This document shows, piece after piece, positions 60,397 to 64,000 of a stretch of 64,000 nt of DNA. The DNA comes from Pseudomonadaceae bacterium (GTDB taxonomy: Bacteria; Pseudomonadota; Gammaproteobacteria; Pseudomonadales; Pseudomonadaceae). A model generated the notes under the pieces. That model searched no databases. It saw only the letters and a program-made list of their open reading frames with translations, and was not told the origin of the DNA. Within the stretch, counting starts at the first letter, position 1. Each line of letters opens with the position of its first letter. The DNA is taken from positions 115,029-179,028 of the forward strand of contig CAAFUS010000015.1 of NCBI GenBank assembly GCA_900766265.1, given 5' to 3'. The position numbers and the translations under genes were made by a program.

Positions 60397-63300
60397 ATGA
60401 GCACAGGGATCAGCCAGAAGCTACAAAGCAGCCGCAAAGAGCTGCTGGACATCGGGCTTCGCAACAACATGCTCAACTTCCGAAAGACAGCCAAGACCCT
60501 CATGGTGGTAGATGAGCTGTCCGAGGAGGTATTCAACATCCTCTATCGCCAAGAAAAAGCGATGACCTTCGCGCCGATAGCGCGCAAGAAGCTGGCAGAG
60601 CTGGCAAAAGCCGGCAAGCCGGAAGAGCTCGAGGATGAAGTCGCCAGCGACGAGCAGTTGCTGCATGAGCTGGATAGCCTGGACTGGTCTAGTGTCGCTG
60701 ACGAGGCTGATGAGGATGAGACTGGCAAGGCCCGTCGCCATATGGACACTCGTTTGCAAACTGCGGTTGATGACGAGCGCCTATTTCTTCAGTTGTTGAA
60801 GATACACACCGAGGCTAAAGGCTTTATTGAAGAGCAAGGTGTGAACACGCTGTTCCTAGCCTTGGGCTTTCTGCATTGGTACGAGGCGGACAGCTCCGAG
60901 AACCTTCGCAAGGCTCCCTTGTTGTTGCTCCCGGTCAGCTTAGAGCGCAGCGGCGCCAAAGAAGCTTTCAAGCTGAAGTACTCGGGTGACGAGCTGATAG
61001 CGAATCTTTCGCTGGTTGCCAAGCTCAAGACAGATTTTGGTTTGGATATGACCTCCTGCGCCTTCGACGAGGAACGTTTCTCTACTGATGAAAGCAGCCT
61101 GGGCCGCTTCTACGGCGATGTTGCTGATGTGATCAGCAAGCAGGGCCGCTGGAAGGTCGCGAGCAACGAGATTGCGCTGGGCTTCTTCTCTTTCGGCAAG
61201 TTTTTGATGTTCAAGGACCTTGATCCGAAGAGCTGGCCGGAAGACAAACAACCTGATGCCAATGGAGTAATGAAACGCCTGCTTGGCTCCGGGTTCGGTG
61301 ATATGCGGGCGGCGTACCCAGAGGATGTGAATATTGACTCGGTGATCAAACCGGGCGATGTGCGATTTGTGAAGGATGCGGATAGCAGCCAGACAGAAGC
61401 CATCCTGGAGGTGCGTGAGGGTTCCAACCTGGTAATCCAGGGGCCGCCGGGAACGGGTAAGTCGCAGACGATCACCAACATCATCGCGGAATTGATCGGC
61501 CAGAAGAAAACGGTGCTGTTCGTTGCCGAGAAAATGGCGGCGCTTGAAGTGGTCAAGCGCCGCCTAGATGAAAGTCATTTGGGGGATGCGGTTCTCGAGC
61601 TTCATAGCCACAAGTCCACCAAGCAGTCGGTACTAAAAGAGCTGGGGCGGACGCTGGACCAGGGGCGCCCACTGACGAAAGACGGTGCGGAAGATCTTGC
61701 AAGCTTGAAAGCGCTACAAGACAGTCTTAATCAGTACTGTGAAGCTGTCAGTTCCTCCGCAGGTGCGAGCGGTTTGCCTTTTGTTGAGGTGCTTGGTCGT
61801 TACCTCAAGCTAAAACGTTCTTATACCGGGCTGCCGGTCATTCCTTTTGCCCCTATGGCAGCCTGGAGCCACGCCGAGCAGCGGAAACGGCGCGAGCTGG
61901 TCGATGAGTTGGTTCTGCATTTACAGGAGATGGGCCGTCCTGACCGGAGCGTCTTCTGGGGAAGCGAGCGAACGTTCTTTTCGCCAATCGAACACAGTAG
62001 TGCTAACAATGCACTGCAGTCGGCAGGCTCGCATCTCAATGCGCTGCAATCGGCGGCTGGCGCACTTTCTCAACGGTTAATGTTGACGCAGCCGGCCACC
62101 CTGGCAGACGTAGACGTGGTGTGCCGTGCTGCACGGCGCGCGGCTGAAGCTCCGCGGCTCGTCGGGGTACAGCTTTCGACAGGCGAGTGGCAGTCAAGAC
62201 GCGATGCCATTCGTGAGCTTTTAGACGCTGGTGAGCGTATGACTGCCTGTCATTCCAAGCATGAGAAGCAATTGATCGACGCTGCTTGGGAGCAAGACCT
62301 TCTTGAGGTCCGGCAGAGTCTCATCGCTTACGGCGACAAGTGGTGGAAGGTGTTCTCAGGGCGCTTCCGCGCGGCGCGTGCCCGTCTGCAGGGGCTAGCC
62401 CGAGAGACGTTGCCCAAGACCAATGCTGGCATGTTGGAGCTGGTTGACTCTGTCTTAACCTATCAGCAAAACAAAAAGGTGTATGACCAGCACGAGGCGC
62501 TCGGTAGCGCGCTTTTTGGTGCCCAGTGGCAACGTCAGAAGACCGATTGGGCGGTGTTAGAGCGGTTAAGCGCTTGGGTGATCAAGCTGCATGACGATCT
62601 AGGTAACGGACAAATTCCACAGGGCATCATTGCCTTTTTAGCTGGGCATACCGATGCCAGCGGGTTAGGGGATGCGGTAGCTGGAATTGAGAAGCATGTG
62701 GTTGGGCTAGACAAAGCGTTACGCAGTGCAATTGAGGTGACAGGCATGCAGGCGGAAAACGCTAAGGCCGATGTCAGGAAGCTTGGCTTGGCTGAGCTGG
62801 GCGTACGTTTGCATCAGTGGCAGGACAATCTGACTGCGCTTTACCAAATGGCACGATTCAACGTGCTGGCGGAACAGCTTCGCAATGTCAAATTGGACGA
62901 CTTGCTGAAGATTGCCATCAGCTGTGATGAGCCTAAAAAGCTCACTGCAATTTTGGACTTTTCTTGGTATTCAGGGCTGGTGCAGCGAGTCTATGCAGAA
63001 AAACCGGCGCTGCAGCAGTTCGATCGCATTAAACATGAGCACCAGATAGCACGCTTTAAGTCGCTTGATCTGGCCTCGCTCAACCACGCGCAGACGCATC
63101 TGGCCAAGCAGGTATGGGAGGGAATGCCCAATATCAATCAGCCAGGCGAAATGGCTGTGCTTCGGGCAGAACTAAACAAGAAGCGCCGGCACATTCCGAT
63201 CCGGCAGCTAATTGAGAAGGCTGGTCGGGCGATCCAACAAATCAAGCCTGTCTTTATGATGAGCCCAATGTCGATCGCAAACTTCCTGCCTCCAGGAAAG

Positions 63301-63882
63301 GTCGAGTTCGATGTGGTGGTATTCGACGAAGCTTCTCAAGTGAAAGCCGTCGATGCGTTTGGCGCCATTATGCGCGGTAAGCAGGTAGTAGTGGTCGGTG
63401 ATACGCGGCAGATGCCGCCTACTGACTTCTTCAGCCGCGACGTTGAATTGGATGACGAGGATGCAGCGACGGCTGACATTGAAAGCATCCTGAGTATGTT
63501 TAAGGCGGCTGGTAGCCAAGAGAGATACCTTCGTTGGCACTACAGGAGCCGGCATGAGTCGCTGATCGCGGTTTCCAATGTCGAGTTTTATGACAACAAA
63601 CTGGTTGTGTTCCCCTCCGCGGGCCAGCATCCGCATGCAACTGGAGTGAGTTTTGACTATCTGCCAGATGCGCTTTACGACAGGGGACGCACCCGTACCA
63701 ACAAAGGGGAGGCTAGGGCCGTTGCGCGAGCAGTCATGCAGCATGCTATTCGAACGCCTGAGCTCTCGCTTGGGGTTGCCGCATTCAGTGTGGCGCAGCG
63801 CGATCTGATTCAGGTCGAAATCGAATTGCTGCGTAGGCAGACGCCGGCCGCCGAGGCGTTCTTTACCGGGCAGGGCAGTGAG
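60397..63882 (+). pseudogene. DUF4011-type SF1 helicase of the defence operon, interrupted by IS21-family insertion
   Basis: The N-terminal DUF4011-like part begins SQKLQSSRKELLDIGLRNNMLNF. Helicase motif I is VIQGPPGTGKSQTITNI (about residues 346-360), motif II VVFDEASQ (about 975-982) and motif III VVVVGDTRQMPP. YRSRHESLI follows. The reading frame then hits foreign DNA after Gln-Gly-Ser-Glu (codon ending 63882) and stops at 63894. Motifs V and VI and any C-terminal nuclease, expected next (a FFVKNLENVQGDERD-like run), are beyond the inserted element. It is the fifth gene of the operon. The rest may lie past the right edge. Confidence 0.8.
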
Positions 63883-63892
63883 TGTTGCCGCT

Positions 63893-63944
63893 GACCGAAA
63901 ACTGACCCAGTAGAGGCTGTTCTGCCGACTGAAAACTGACCCAG
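63893..63944 (+). repeat. Tandem terminal repeats of the IS21-family element
   Basis: Copy one GACCGAAAACTGACCCAG (63893-63910) and copy two GACTGAAAACTGACCCAG (63927-63944) differ at one base and are spaced 16 bases apart. Repeated internal binding sites for the IstA transposase near the ends are a family hallmark. Confidence 0.8.
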
Positions 63945-63988
63945 GTGTTCAACTGCTTCTGCTCAATTTTTGAGCAGGAGAACACAGG

Positions 63989-64000
63989 GTGATCAGTATG
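63989..64000 (+). CDS. istA: Start of istA-like transposase gene (only four codons visible)
   Basis: GTG ATC AGT ATG at 63989 follows a CAGGAG site at 63975-63980. V/M-I-S-M is the common opening of IS21-family IstA transposases. Only position and context support it, since the coding region lies outside the window. Confidence 0.45.

Larger units (their letters stand above)
63883..64000 (+). mobile_element. Left end of an IS21-family insertion sequence (continues beyond window)
   Basis: Starts TGTTGCCGCTGACCG directly after the last sensible helicase codon. Two tandem 18-base copies of GAcCGAAAACTGACCCAG-type sequence at 63893-63910 and 63927-63944 (one difference) are the multiple terminal repeats typical of IS21-family ends. 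An ATG/GTG-led transposase start follows with a purine-rich site. The exact left border at 63883 is inferred from where the helicase homology ends, not from a known target duplication. Confidence 0.75.

Noticed and set aside
1..64000. CRISPR array, rRNA operon or intact tRNA
   Set aside because: No regularly spaced repeats, rRNA signatures or cloverleaf with CCA end could be found by reading both strands.

Overview
The window is high-GC gammaproteobacterial DNA, most likely from the Pseudomonas/Stutzerimonas lineage. This is inferred from gene content (cytochrome c-551-like protein, MdtD-like exporter, PslG-like hydrolase, a Che2-type chemotaxis cluster, a Zur-controlled C-minus L31 next to a TonB/CobN-like operon) and from codon usage. 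No rRNA, intact tRNA or CRISPR array was recognised.

Layout. (1) 1-5.4 kb: the 5' part of a cytochrome c gene, a small hypothetical gene, a 14-TM MFS exporter and a complete polar amino-acid ABC importer (binding protein, two permeases, ATPase). An amidase remnant follows at 5.4-5.7 kb. (2) 5.8-24.2 kb: a Wzx/Wzy-type polysaccharide cluster of about 16 genes, all on the minus strand. It contains a 2OG-oxygenase-like protein, VioA-like aminotransferase, Wzx, five glycosyltransferases, a Wzc-like co-polymerase/BY-kinase, WbqC-like protein, RfaH-like antiterminator, Wzy-like polymerase, PslG-like hydrolase, acyltransferase and a SAF-domain oxidoreductase. Two ops/JUMPstart-like sites lie in its leader. 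No initiating phosphoglycosyl transferase and no Wza exporter are present. (3) 25.5-28.2 kb: an MCP and a DUF421 membrane protein. (4) 28.3-35.4 kb: a zinc-starvation-type locus on the minus strand: a Zur-like box, rpmE2, an intrinsic terminator, a TonB receptor, a secreted membrane-anchored CobN-like protein, an ExbB/MotA-like channel and a DUF2149 protein. (5) 35.6-41.6 kb: an AsmA-family protein, gamma-glutamyltransferase, a VOC protein and an MBL/beta-CASP hydrolase. (6) 41.9-51.1 kb: a complete chemosensory operon (MCP, CheY, STAS, CheA, CheW, MCP, CheW, CheR, CheD, CheB). (7) 52-64 kb: a defence island on the plus strand: hsdM-hsdS-mcrB-mcrC and a DUF4011-type SF1 helicase. The helicase gene is cut by an IS21-family element that runs off the window.

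How the parts work together. The polysaccharide genes form one long co-oriented transcription unit that encodes its own NusG-type elongation factor, consistent with processive antitermination from the leader sites. The zinc locus combines release of zinc from ribosomes (a Zn-free L31) with a TonB uptake route whose periplasmic step would be a CobN-like (de)chelatase. The defence genes are coupled by stop/start overlaps, which places a type I methylase-specificity pair and a McrBC nuclease under common expression. No hsdR lies inside the window, so the type I system is incomplete as seen. The most unusual signals are the composite RM-McrBC-helicase operon with a McrB of unusual architecture, a mobile palindromic repeat translated in frame inside HsdM, the Zur/L31/TonB/CobN arrangement, and the ops-like sites paired with an in-cluster RfaH homologue.
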